Source: Oxynema aestuarii AP17
Lineage (GTDB): Bacteria; Cyanobacteriota; Cyanobacteriia; Cyanobacteriales; Laspinemataceae
Direction: 5' to 3'
Assembly (NCBI RefSeq): GCF_012295525.1
Contig: NZ_CP051167.1
Location: forward strand, 2,418,001-2,482,000
Length of the DNA: 64,000 nt
The translations under genes and the position numbers were made by a program. The notes under the pieces are model-generated. The model saw only the letters and a list, made by a program, of their open reading frames with translations. It was not told the origin of the DNA and ran no database searches. Shown in pieces: positions 1 to 8,254 of this stretch (positions are counted from its first letter, which is position 1; the number at the start of each line of letters is the position of its first letter).

Positions 1-547
1 TGGCCGCCATCATCAGGGTTTCGGTGGCCCCGACACTGGGATAATCGAGATAGATTTTGGCGCCTTGCAGGCGGCGTTTGGCTCCGGGAATGTAAGCGCG
101 AACCATGCCGCGATCGATTTGGACGTGGGCGCCGAGGGCTTGCAAGCCGCGCACGTGCAGGTCTACGGGTCTAGCTCCGATCGCGCATCCTCCCGGTAAG
201 GGGACGTGGGCTTCTCCCAAGCGCGCCAACAACGGGCCGATGGCGAAGAAGCTCGCCCGTAACTGGCTGACGAGCTCGTAAGGAGCCTGATTCGTGGCGA
301 TCTTGGTGGTGTCGATTTCTAAAATATCGTCGTGACGCTCGATCTTGAGACCGAAGATCCGCAGGATCTGAATCATGCGATCGACATCCGCCAGGGACGG
401 GACATTGCGCAAGCGGCAATGTTCCGGACACAGCAGCGCACCTGCCATGACCACTAAGGCGGCATTTTTGGCCCCACTAATGCGGACGTGACCGTTTAAA
501 GAAGAGCGACCAGTAATTTGCAGAACGGATGTTTCTGCTTCTGGCAT
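1..547 (-). CDS. murA: UDP-N-acetylglucosamine 1-carboxyvinyltransferase (partial, N-terminal)
   Basis: First committed enzyme of peptidoglycan synthesis: it transfers enolpyruvate from PEP to UDP-GlcNAc in the cytoplasm. The visible 182 codons run off the left edge. The N-terminus has the family signature SGAKNAAL (about residues 24-31), and the loop [16 protein letters not shown] carries Cys121, the equivalent of the PEP-binding, fosfomycin-target Cys115 of E. coli. The start is uncertain: I use ATG at 547, but the frame stays open upstream to a TTG at 598 (17 codons more), and neither has a clear Shine-Dalgarno. Identity is firm; only the C-terminal half is missing because of the window edge. 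Confidence 0.95.
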   Translation of the reverse strand, partial: MPEAETSVLQITGRSSLNGHVRISGAKNAALVVMAGALLCPEHCRLRNVPSLADVDRMIQILRIFGLKIERHDDILEIDTTKIATNQAPYELVSQLRASFFAIGPLLARLGEAHVPLPGGCAIGARPVDLHVRGLQALGAHVQIDRGMVRAYIPGAKRRLQGAKIYLDYPSVGATETLMMAA

Positions 548-1079
548 GGCTTGACCGTTGAGCGAACCAACAGAGGCAGTAATAGGTCTATCCTCCAAAG
601 GGAATGGGTACTTGTACAGCTTTCAATTTGGTTCTGATTCTACCGGAAAGATTTTATATGTCCAGATTTATACCTAGAAAATTTGCCCCTGATTTCAAAT
701 AAGTTTCCGGAGAATCATCGGGCAGGTTTTTACTGCCTTAAACCCCGAACAGTACATTACCTCCTAGGGCGATCGCAACTCCCTGGCGAGGGAATTTTTA
801 CTCAAACCTCTCCCCCTCCTTTCTCCACCGCCGCCGCGATCTCGTTTTAAGAAATGGCCCGATCGCCCTTGACTTATTTTTCTCTGTTTCCCGATCGCCT
901 CAATTGAGTTTTAGCAAAGGTTTGAGCCGCGATCGCTCCTCGAAACAACGGTAGCGACCGCGATCGTTCCCATTGTCAAATTGGCGGAGATTGCCCCGGT
1001 TCAAAAGTTTTTTGCTCTGGGGGCTTGACATCTGCTCGTTGTTGAGTGACGATAGTAAATCGGAGTGCATAACTGCCGC
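548..1079. other. Intergenic region between murA and tRNA-Leu
   Basis: About 530 bases between the divergent murA and tRNA-Leu. It contains several HIP1 and CGATCG sites and no convincing reading frame. The murA promoter and the tRNA promoter must both lie here. The only recognisable element is a TTGACA hexamer at 1025-1030. Confidence 0.5.
1025..1056 (+). promoter_or_regulatory. Possible promoter of tRNA-Leu
   Basis: TTGACA at 1025-1030 matches the -35 consensus. The best -10 candidate is GATAGT at 1051-1056, giving a spacer of 20, which is longer than ideal. The tRNA begins 24 bases after it. Sequence match only. Confidence 0.3.
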
Positions 1080-1163
1080 GCGGAACTGGCGGAATTGGTA
1101 GACGCGCTAGATTCAGGTTCTAGTGTCTGCAAAGACTTCCGGGTTCAAGTCCCGGGTTCCGCA
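1080..1163 (+). tRNA. tRNA-Leu(CAG)
   Basis: An 84-base class II tRNA. The acceptor arm GCGGAAC (1080-1086) pairs with GTTCCGC (1156-1162), with discriminator A1163. The anticodon stem-loop CTAGA-TTCAGGT-TCTAG gives anticodon CAG. It has the long variable arm expected of leucine tRNAs and the T-arm GGGTTCAAGTCCC. The 3' CCA is not encoded (ATCC follows). Confidence 0.95.
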
Positions 1164-1256
1164 TCCCCAAGGAGTAACGAGGCGATCGCCCGTCGGCCCC
1201 ACGCCGAAGTGTCCGTCCTCGCTTGCTCCTTATTTTTTTGCCTCGCTTCCTCCCTC

Positions 1257-2042
1257 ATGCTTACCAGTCTTCAAAATCCTGTCGTCAAGCAGATGTCCAA
1301 ACTGCACGCCGCCAAAGAACGGCGCAAACAAGGGCAATTTCTGCTCGAAGGTACCCACCTGCTCGAAGAAGCCTGTCACGCCAACTATCCCCTCACTGTC
1401 GTCTGCGCTACCCCCGAATGGCAAGCCGCCCATCCCGAACTGTGGGATCGCGCTTGCCAATTGAGCGATCGCGCCGAGTCTGTCAGTTTAAATGTATTAA
1501 CAAAAATCGCCACTACCGTTCATCCCGACGGGGTCGTCGCCAGCGCCAACCGCCGCCAAGATGCGGCGATCTCCTTTAGCGCAAGCGGGTTTTGGTTAGT
1601 TCTCGAGACCATTCAAGATCCCGGGAATTTGGGAACCATGATTCGCACGGCGGCGGCGGCGGGCGCCGAGGGATTGTGCGTCAGCGCCGATAGCGTCGAT
1701 CTCGACCATCCCAAAGTCTTGCGCGCCTCCGCCGGACAGTGGTTCCGCCTTCCCCTCGCCGTTTGCGAGGATCTGCCCGCCTCAGTGCGCCAGTGGCAAC
1801 AGCAACAGGTACAAGTCATTGCCACCGAGGGAACGGCGCCGATGACTTATTGGGACATCGACTATCGCCCTCCCACGGCCATTCTCTTAGGGAACGAGGG
1901 ATCGGGCTTATCCGCCGATTTGTTAAAACTTGCTGATAAATCCGTCAGAATTCCTTTAAATGCGGGAGTGGAATCGTTGAATGTGGCGATCGCCGCCGCC
2001 ACCATCCTTTACGAAGTACGACGGCAGAGAGAGTTGAGTTAG
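1257..2042 (+). CDS. TrmH/SpoU-family RNA 2'-O-methyltransferase
   Basis: A SAM-dependent methyltransferase of the SPOUT (trefoil-knot) class, predicted to 2'-O-methylate rRNA or tRNA. All three SpoU motifs are present: motif 1 DPGNLGTMIRTAAAAGA, motif 2 LLGNEGSGLS, and motif 3 IPLNAGVESLNVAIAAATI near the C-terminus. The N-terminal part (LEGTHLLEEA region) matches the substrate-binding domain of 23S rRNA methyltransferases of this group. The open frame extends back through the tRNA-Leu gene, so the longer start at 1065 is rejected. ATG 1257 begins MLTSLQNPVVK, the usual family start, giving 261 residues. The exact nucleotide target cannot be told from sequence. Confidence 0.9.
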   Translation: MLTSLQNPVVKQMSKLHAAKERRKQGQFLLEGTHLLEEACHANYPLTVVCATPEWQAAHPELWDRACQLSDRAESVSLNVLTKIATTVHPDGVVASANRRQDAAISFSASGFWLVLETIQDPGNLGTMIRTAAAAGAEGLCVSADSVDLDHPKVLRASAGQWFRLPLAVCEDLPASVRQWQQQQVQVIATEGTAPMTYWDIDYRPPTAILLGNEGSGLSADLLKLADKSVRIPLNAGVESLNVAIAAATILYEVRRQRELS

Positions 2043-2082
2043 AGTTTAGAGTTTAGCTTGAACTCCCACAGAGCGAGTGCTT

Positions 2083-2352
2083 TCAGTCCCCCTCGCCTTG
2101 GGACTCCTTCGACTTCATAAACTGTTCGATATCCTCCGCCGCTTCTGCCAGTTCGTCGAGGTCGAAACCCGACGTTTTAGGGGGGGATGAGGGATTGGAA
2201 CGTGGAGAAGAAGAATTAGGAATCCGTTCGATCTTTTCTGGCTTCGGTTCGGAGACTTCGTCAACCAACTGAAACGTTTCTTCTAATTTATGGAGCGAAT
2301 CAATAAAAGCTTTCTCGCTCGCGCGGCGTTGTTCTTGGCGATCGTTTTCCAT
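2083..2352 (-). CDS. Small acidic conserved cyanobacterial protein, function unknown
   Basis: An 89-residue hydrophilic protein beginning MENDRQEQRRASEKAFID. It has a charged helical N-terminal half, a Ser/Pro-rich linker, and an acidic helix with DLDELAEAAEDIEQFM before the C-terminus. The frame opens at 2367, but ATG 2352 has GGGAG about eight bases upstream and is the better start. It has no membrane segment or catalytic motif. It converges with the methyltransferase gene. I recognise the type as a conserved cyanobacterial hypothetical but know no function. Confidence 0.75.
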   Translation of the reverse strand: MENDRQEQRRASEKAFIDSLHKLEETFQLVDEVSEPKPEKIERIPNSSSPRSNPSSPPKTSGFDLDELAEAAEDIEQFMKSKESQGEGD

Positions 2353-2563
2353 GAGATTGACTCCCAAATTGAACCTTCACTCCCCGAAAGCGACCCGATC
2401 GCCCCCTCCAGGATCTGCTTGTAGATAGTGGCTTGATGCTGCTGTGGCGGGGCGATCGCGCCATTCTCCGACCGAGTACGCTCGGCGATCGCTCCCCCAA
2501 ACAGTCCAGACGCGCTGGGACGAGGCGAGTTTCCCCAGAGTCCCGTCCCCAGGCTCGATCGGG

Positions 2564-3544
2564 TTACCCCGTATAGAGCGCGGCAACCGATTCGCCATAG
2601 CCGTTATACGGTAAAGTCGGCTGTCTTTCCCAAGAAATCGCCGGACCGTCACTGACAATCCGTTCCGTCGCTTGCGACCAGCGCGGATGGGGTTTGTTAG
2701 GGTTGACATTGGCTTCAAAACCATACTCGCTCGGCACTAAAGTATTCCAGAAGGTGGCGGGTCGTTCGGCCAAAAACTCGATTTTGACAATCGATTTGGC
2801 GCCTTTAAACCCGTATTTCCAGGGAATCACCATGCGAATCGGCGCGCCGTGTTGTTTGGGTAAGGTATGACCGTAAATTCCAGTGGCAAAAAAGGCCAGA
2901 TCGTTCGCCATTTCTTCGATTCGCAAGCCTTCGGTATAGGGCCACGGTAAAGATCCCAGATGAAACCCCGGACCGGGGGTGACTTGAGAATCGTAATAAG
3001 AAGTAAACCGAACGAACTTGGCTCGATCCGTCGGTTCGACATCGGCGAGCAGCGATCGCATCGGAAAGCCGATCCACGGTACGACCATCGCCCAAGCTTC
3101 GACGCAGCGAAAGCGGTAGATGCGTTCTTCTTGGGGGAATTTCCGGCGCAAGTCGTCGAGGTCGTAGGTGCGCGGATTTTTGACCAGACCGCCGACTTCT
3201 ACTTTCCAATTCTCCGTGGGTAATGCTTGGGCCGCTTGCCAAATCGATTTGGTGCCGCCAAACTCGTAAAAGTTGTTGTAGCGAGAGGCGATCGCCTCGG
3301 CAGTAAGCGGGCGTCCGGCATCGGTAAACTGAGGATTGGGCGAGGCTTCGAGCGGTTTTGTTCCAGAGGCGAGTTTGGCCGAAGAAATCGAGCGATCTTG
3401 ACAGCCGAGGGTGGGGAGTAAGGTGGCCCCAATTCCGGCGGCGATCGCCCCTTTGAGGAAACGACGGCGGTTGTAATAGACCGAGGGGGGCGTGACTTCT
3501 CGTTCGGGAATGGCCCAGGACGGGAGGATGCGAATCAGAACCAT
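2564..3544 (-). CDS. msrP: MsrP-like molybdopterin oxidoreductase (YedY family), Tat-exported
   Basis: Catalytic subunit of the MsrPQ type, which repairs oxidised methionine in exported proteins using a molybdenum cofactor. A twin-arginine signal NRRRFLKG (around residues 25-32) followed by a hydrophobic stretch ending in LGC points to Tat export of the folded protein. The sulfite-oxidase fold is seen in RFRCVEAWAMVVPW, where Cys147 would be the Mo ligand, and in the C-terminal GAPIRMVIPWKYGFKGAKS. Length (326) fits the family. No heme partner MsrQ lies in the window, so the electron donor is elsewhere or different. The N-terminal extension before the Tat motif is long, so a later start is possible. 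Confidence 0.88.
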   Translation of the reverse strand: MVLIRILPSWAIPEREVTPPSVYYNRRRFLKGAIAAGIGATLLPTLGCQDRSISSAKLASGTKPLEASPNPQFTDAGRPLTAEAIASRYNNFYEFGGTKSIWQAAQALPTENWKVEVGGLVKNPRTYDLDDLRRKFPQEERIYRFRCVEAWAMVVPWIGFPMRSLLADVEPTDRAKFVRFTSYYDSQVTPGPGFHLGSLPWPYTEGLRIEEMANDLAFFATGIYGHTLPKQHGAPIRMVIPWKYGFKGAKSIVKIEFLAERPATFWNTLVPSEYGFEANVNPNKPHPRWSQATERIVSDGPAISWERQPTLPYNGYGESVAALYTG

Positions 3545-3714
3545 GACTGAAAACTTACGGGGAGGACGGCAGGACGCGCGTTCGAGAAGCGACTCTAAAG
3601 GAGTATTGCGCGTCCGGATTCATCCAAGATCGTATAACATCGGTTGAAGCTTGCGGCGATCGCACCCTGATGGAGCATCGCGCCGATCCGCCCTTCGCCG
3701 TTGAAGATTTCGGG

Positions 3715-4839
3715 TTACCCGATGCTATTTAAGGTTAAATCCCCCTCACTGGCGAGGAAGGTCCATTCCCGGACGTTGAAGGCGGCAGCTTGAACGTCGA
3801 GAACCACGCCCAACACCCGATCGCCCCCGGCGAGAATCGCCGTATCTCCGATTCCGTCTTGGTTGACATCGACCGCGCCGACGCTGATTTCCGACAAGTC
3901 AGCGATTCCGCCCAACCCGAGGCGATCGCCCTGAGCCGGGTTAAAATCGAGGACGCGATCGGCAGTAGTGGCATCGGTTCCGGCAATTTCGCCGCGCAGG
4001 ATAAAATCGTCCGCGTCTTCCCCGCCGAAGAGGAAGTCGGAACCGAGATCGCCGACGAGCACGTCGCGACCTTCATCGCCGAACAGAACGTCATTTCCCT
4101 GACCGCCGCGCACGACGTCGTCCCCCAAGCCACCGCGACAGGTATCGTCGCCTAAGTTGCCGTTGAGGATATCGTTACCGCTACTGCCTTCGAGTAAGTC
4201 GTTGTCTTTACCGCCGCGCAGGTAATCGTCGCCGTCGCCGCCAAAGAGGGTGTCTTGTCCCATATTGCCGTTGGCGGTATCGTTGTTTTCGGTTCCGATG
4301 ACGCGATCGTTTCCGGCGAGCGATCGCAATCCGCCTTCCCAGAGGCGATCGTCTGCAGTCAGTTCGATTAAGTTATCGGCATCGTCTGCATCGACAAAGC
4401 GACCGATTTGACCGCCTTCGGCGGCGCGACCGACCAGTTGTTGAAAGCGACTGACTAAGTTAGTATCTTCGATAATTCGATCTTCAATCAAATTTTGCAA
4501 TGGAGTTGGGGAAAAGCGATCGCGAATCTCGTTATTGTCGATAAAATTCGTAACTTCTGTTTTAACAGAGTTAAACAAATTGCGGGCGGCGATCGCCGTC
4601 GTGTTGTCGTCGATTGCCTCGTCAACGCGATCGATGAAGCGGTTACCGATCGCCGATAAATCGACATTTTCAATCAGATTGGAAACGGCGGAGCTGACAA
4701 TAAATCCGGTCGGACCTAGGGTAATAAATTGAGCGGCAGCTACGGCGATATCCGTTGGCGACGGATCGTTTTCGTCATCGCCAACTCCGGGGAGGAAGTC
4801 AAAAAAACCGTCGGGAATTAGATCGTCAAATATGCTCAT
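3715..4839 (-). CDS. RTX-type calcium-binding repeat protein
   Basis: A 374-residue acidic protein. About 170 N-terminal residues show no known domain but contain a hydrophobic stretch (around 30-50). These are followed by hemolysin-type nonapeptide repeats of the GGxGxDxLx pattern (for example GGDGDDYLRGGKDNDLLEG) that bind Ca2+ in a parallel beta roll. A C-terminal domain (LDFNPAQGDRLGL and following) resembles the distal region of secreted RTX proteins, suggesting type I secretion; no type I exporter genes are nearby. ATG 4839 is preceded by AGAGG. The protein is probably extracellular, with unknown specific role. Confidence 0.85.
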   Translation of the reverse strand: MSIFDDLIPDGFFDFLPGVGDDENDPSPTDIAVAAAQFITLGPTGFIVSSAVSNLIENVDLSAIGNRFIDRVDEAIDDNTTAIAARNLFNSVKTEVTNFIDNNEIRDRFSPTPLQNLIEDRIIEDTNLVSRFQQLVGRAAEGGQIGRFVDADDADNLIELTADDRLWEGGLRSLAGNDRVIGTENNDTANGNMGQDTLFGGDGDDYLRGGKDNDLLEGSSGNDILNGNLGDDTCRGGLGDDVVRGGQGNDVLFGDEGRDVLVGDLGSDFLFGGEDADDFILRGEIAGTDATTADRVLDFNPAQGDRLGLGGIADLSEISVGAVDVNQDGIGDTAILAGGDRVLGVVLDVQAAAFNVREWTFLASEGDLTLNSIG

Positions 4840-5510
4840 TTTTGAAAAGACCTCTATTTTAAGTTTGAGATAATTTCCGTTTTGAAAAACATCAAAATTT
4901 TATCGCGGTCGGGATAATTTATTAAAGAAGAATATTTTTCATTGCCAAGATGAATTTTAGGCTCTATTTCCCGTAAATTTCTATGTTTAGGGTAGCGTTT
5001 TTTCGGGAAAGTTGACGCCGTGAGTCGTCGGCGATCGCTTGCCCCGGGAGATCGACTCATTTTGTATAATACTCGCGTCTATCACCTGGAGGTTTGAGAT
5101 AATATCAAAACAATATATATAGTTTAAGTGTAAAACAGGCGACGATCGCCGTCGGATGAGAGTGGAAGAAACAACCGCCGAGTGATAAAACTTTACAGTT
5201 GTGGAAAAGTGGCGCGATCGCCGGATTTTTACTAAGAATTGCAACAATTGAGGGGCAGGAAATGGGGCGATCGTCAGAGCCGATGGCTTCAATACCAAAT
5301 GCTTTCAAGCTCGAAGCCCGATCGTAGTTGGCGGGAAAAACTCAATTTCAAACTCTAAAACTTGACCGGTGAGTGCGTTTGCATTGGTCCCCAAAAATGG
5401 CATAGTTGAAGTTACCCTCGCCCCGTTGCCGATTTTCTCATGTCGGCTCGATCGCCCTACGTCCTTCGCCGTGCGGGGGATTTTTTACTCGATAGATTAT
5501 TAATGTTGAA
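4840..5510. other. Gene-free region
   Basis: About 670 bases upstream of both the RTX gene and the SLOG gene, which are divergent. It contains AT-rich stretches (4850-4930 and 5090-5130) and scattered CGATCG sites. The open frames here (at most 103 codons) lack a Shine-Dalgarno and any protein-like composition. I see no RNA gene. Confidence 0.45.
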
Positions 5511-6266
5511 ATGAATAAGCACCGTCAATTTCGTCCTTGTCATGCGGTTAGACCGGAAGTCGTCTTCTGCACGAATTATTTGGAACTCCCAGATAATTTG
5601 AGTTCGATCGAACTATGCGGTTCTCGTCCGGTACTCGCGATCGTCGGTGGAGCGAGTAAGATCGAGGCGGAAGATATGGCACGATTGGAAGAGATTTTTC
5701 TCCGGGCGATCGCTCCGGTCGCCGAACGCTTGGGCGCGACTGTCGTCGATGGGGCGACCGATGCGGGGGTGATGCGCTGTATCGGTCAGGCGCGATCGCA
5801 AATTAATGGAACCTTCCCCCTGGTGGGAGTAGCCGCCGTCGGCACCGTCGTTTTGCCGAATGAGAAACAAAGTAAGGAAGACGCGGCCCCTCTAGAGCCG
5901 AATCATACTCATTTTGTCTTCGTCCCCGGACAATCTTGGGGAGACGAATCGCCCTGGCTGTCTTACGTTGCCAAGGTTTTAGCGGACGGTGCGCCGTCGG
6001 TGACGATCGCGATCAACGGCGGCGAAATTACTTGGCAAGATGTCGCCTGGAGTGCGATTTCCGGGCGATCGATTATCGTGCTATCGGGAAGCGGTCGCAC
6101 TGCGGATAAAATTGCGGGTGCGTTACGCGGTGAAGCGACGGACGTGCGCGGTAAACTTTTGGTCGAAACTGGGGCAGTGACCGCGATCGATTTGAAGTCG
6201 GGACCGGAGAACATTGCTGAAATCTTGACTCGAACCCTAGCAGATTCGTTCCCGGATGCGGTTTGA
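5511..6266 (+). CDS. SLOG-domain protein of the TRPM/LSDAT type
   Basis: A 251-residue soluble protein that is nearly all one Rossmann-like SLOG domain of the prokaryotic TRPM-associated (LSDAT) kind, predicted to bind or process a nucleotide-derived signal. Diagnostic pieces are VVDGATDAGVM in the first half, the strand LVGVAAVGTV, and HTHFVFVPGQSWGDES, which contains the family HThF...WGxE signature, then a further Gly-rich strand VTIAINGGE. There is no membrane segment. The next gene on the same strand is a SLATT membrane protein, the partner type known for SLOG proteins in predicted nucleotide-sensing conflict systems. The 357-base gap means co-transcription is not certain. Confidence 0.82.
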   Translation: MNKHRQFRPCHAVRPEVVFCTNYLELPDNLSSIELCGSRPVLAIVGGASKIEAEDMARLEEIFLRAIAPVAERLGATVVDGATDAGVMRCIGQARSQINGTFPLVGVAAVGTVVLPNEKQSKEDAAPLEPNHTHFVFVPGQSWGDESPWLSYVAKVLADGAPSVTIAINGGEITWQDVAWSAISGRSIIVLSGSGRTADKIAGALRGEATDVRGKLLVETGAVTAIDLKSGPENIAEILTRTLADSFPDAV

Positions 6267-6623
6267 GCGAATTGAGAACGGCAATGCTCTCTCATGAGCC
6301 ACTTCGCGAACGCCTCATTGTGAGGATCGATCGATTGGGAAGGGTCTGTGATTCGGGCTGGCTGAGGTGAACAGCGAGCTCGAATTCCCACGCCCGGGTT
6401 AATTTGTAGGGAGATTTTGGCAGCGATCGCCGATGATTTCATGTTCCCTGTCCTAGTTAGCGGTAGTGACGTTTGCCGCAGAAGTCAATAAGATGGGGCA
6501 GGTTCGACGTATTTGCTGGCCGAAACAACAATTCAACCAAAAATCGAATAGAAAATCGAGTCATTCGACTTTAGACCCTCGAAATTCCTCGATAAGTCCT
6601 TCTCAATTATTCAGAGCGAATCG
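6267..6623. other. Spacer between the SLOG and SLATT genes
   Basis: It contains one copy of a 33-base dispersed repeat (6284-6316) and no credible gene; a 63-codon frame at 6466 has no ribosome-binding site or domain. The length suggests a separate promoter for the SLATT gene, though none is obvious. Confidence 0.45.
6284..6316 (+). repeat. Dispersed 33-base repeat, copy 1
   Basis: The segment starting ATGCTCTCTCATGAGCC matches the reverse complement of 8179-8211 at 30 of 33 positions by eye. The two copies flank the SLATT gene in inverted orientation. The core CTTCGCGA also occurs in other short repeats of the window, so this belongs to a dispersed family. Confidence 0.7.
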
Positions 6624-7943
6624 ATGGCCAAAAAGAATTCATATCGGGATTACTTAAAACAAGAATTTAGCGACCTGATCGACCAACTGGAATTGCCGGA
6701 ATTAGAAAAGCGGTTTATGAAATCCCGGTGGCTCGATCAGGTTTTGTGGTTGGAAGGGAAAGCGGATAAAACGCGCCAGTGGTCTTTACGATTGCGCTTG
6801 ACGACGATTGTCGGGGGTGTCGTGATTCCGGCTTTGGTCAGCTTGAATTTCAACGATAGTAAAATCGGTCGCTATATCGGTTGGTTTACCTTTGGGTTGA
6901 GCCAAGTGGTGGCGGTGAGTGCGGCGATCGACGAATATTTCCATTATGGGGAGAAATCGACCCAATACCGACAAACGGCGGAATCGTTAAAAAGTGAAGG
7001 CTGGTATTTTTTACAGTTGAGCGGTCCGTATCATAAGTATACAGACTACAAAGACGCTTATGCAATGTTTTCGGGTCGGATTGAAAACTATATTAAATCC
7101 GACGTAGAGGCGATCGTCGAAATGGCCAAGCAGAAAGCCCAAGACGAAGAAGAAAAAGGCCAATCGAGACAGGGACAATATTTACCTGCACCGGGTTTGG
7201 CGGGGGTTCCCGCTCCCAATATGGGCAATGCGGGGACGGTGGGTATGCCGACTTATGCCGAGCCGACACCCGCGCGATACTCCGACCGAGACGCTGCGCG
7301 AACGCAACCGGAAATCGAATCGCCCTGGGGCGAACTGCCCGACGAACCGTTTGCCCGAGGTCCGGGGCGCTGGTCCGAAGAGCGCGTCGAACCCGATACT
7401 TCTCTGGAGTCGCTAGGCGTTCGCGCAGCGTCTCCCCAGGAGAATCGCGGCGCTTGGGAAGAGAGGGAGGGACGCCGCGAGAGGATGCAGTCGGGAAGAG
7501 TGCCGGAAGAAATGCCGCCGGAAATGCCGCCGGGAAGACCGATGCCGATGGTGGATCGAGCCGATCCGCTCTTGGAAGAACCCGTCACCCCCGAGGCCGA
7601 TCGCACCCCCGTTCGTCAGATCGTCGATCGCGAAGACCCACTATTGGCCGAAGACCCGGTATTGGCAGGCGATCGCCGCGCCCAGTGGGGACGACGCGAC
7701 CCGCGACCCGCTCCCGTGTCACCGGAACTGCCCGTAGACAGCGAACCCGCCCCGGCGAATGTGGCTCGACCTCCCGGCAGACCGATGGCTCGGGAACAAT
7801 GGGAAGAGTTGGAACAAGTGGCACGGCGTCCCGCACGAGAGCCACATTCCTCGGGTTCCTCACGGGAGTCTCACCCGCAAGACGATGACGATCTCTGGCA
7901 CGATTTAGAGAACGCGGCGCGTTCGCGATCGATGCGATCGTAG
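6624..7943 (+). CDS. SLATT (DUF4231) membrane protein with long disordered tail
   Basis: Residues about 1-170 form a DUF4231/SLATT domain: an amphipathic N-terminus, two closely spaced transmembrane helices (about 57-77, around GGVVIPALVSL, and 86-108, around WFTFGLSQVVAVSAAI), then a long helical segment with YFHYGEKSTQYRQTAE. SLATT proteins are predicted pore-forming effectors or sensors gated by nucleotide-signal partners, and the upstream SLOG gene fits that pairing. The remaining 260 residues are Pro/Arg/Glu-rich low complexity with repeated DREDPLL-like phrases. Such a long tail is unusual for SLATT and is probably cytoplasmic and disordered. The effector role is inference. Confidence 0.82.
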   Translation: MAKKNSYRDYLKQEFSDLIDQLELPELEKRFMKSRWLDQVLWLEGKADKTRQWSLRLRLTTIVGGVVIPALVSLNFNDSKIGRYIGWFTFGLSQVVAVSAAIDEYFHYGEKSTQYRQTAESLKSEGWYFLQLSGPYHKYTDYKDAYAMFSGRIENYIKSDVEAIVEMAKQKAQDEEEKGQSRQGQYLPAPGLAGVPAPNMGNAGTVGMPTYAEPTPARYSDRDAARTQPEIESPWGELPDEPFARGPGRWSEERVEPDTSLESLGVRAASPQENRGAWEEREGRRERMQSGRVPEEMPPEMPPGRPMPMVDRADPLLEEPVTPEADRTPVRQIVDREDPLLAEDPVLAGDRRAQWGRRDPRPAPVSPELPVDSEPAPANVARPPGRPMAREQWEELEQVARRPAREPHSSGSSRESHPQDDDDLWHDLENAARSRSMRS

Positions 7944-7999
7944 TAGGACTGTTCTGATTCGCGCCATCGAATTCCCAGAGAAACAGAAAGCAAGTAGGG

Positions 8000-8039
8000 A
8001 TCCCCTAGATCTTCCGACGCCGTGGAGGATCTAGGGGAT
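8000..8039. terminator. Hairpin between convergent SLATT and TIR-WD40 genes
   Basis: Perfect 12-base arms ATCCCCTAGATC (8000-8011) and GATCTAGGGGAT (8028-8039) around a 16-base loop. It lies 57 bases past the SLATT stop and between convergent genes, so it is a likely bidirectional terminator, although no long T-run follows. Confidence 0.65.
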
Positions 8040-8178
8040 TGTCGTTGGCCGATCGCACCGGGTTGGGAGTTGCCACGCGATCGCCTAAGAGGAAGCATTG
8101 GAAAGTCGCCAAATTCCTGAAGGGACACCGCATTGTCCTGTCCCTTCTATAACGCCCAAAAATATAACGCGCAAAAAA

Positions 8179-8211
8179 GAGGCGATCGCGAAGCGGCTCG
8201 TGAGAGAGCAT
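8179..8211 (-). repeat. Dispersed 33-base repeat, copy 2 (inverted)
   Basis: Inverted near-copy of 6284-6316 (three mismatches). It lies just downstream of the TIR-WD40 stop. This copy contains a full HIP1 octamer where copy 1 has GCGAACGC. Confidence 0.7.
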
Positions 8212-8254
8212 CGCCGCGATCGCTGCTTGCAGCTTTTGTGAAGTGACCCCAAAT

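Noticed and set aside
1065-1256. N-terminal extension of the TrmH-family gene
   Set aside because: The open frame runs through tRNA-Leu (1080-1163). The family start MLTSLQNP at 1257 is more credible.
6370-6400. Sequence resembling a cloning-vector polylinker (GAGCTCGAATTC near CCCGGG)
   Set aside because: Only these restriction-site hexamers match and the order and spacing differ from a real polylinker; flanks are normal genome.
7253-7863. Several open frames in other phases across the SLATT tail
   Set aside because: High GC, low-complexity DNA keeps many frames open. Only the SLATT frame continues a recognised domain.
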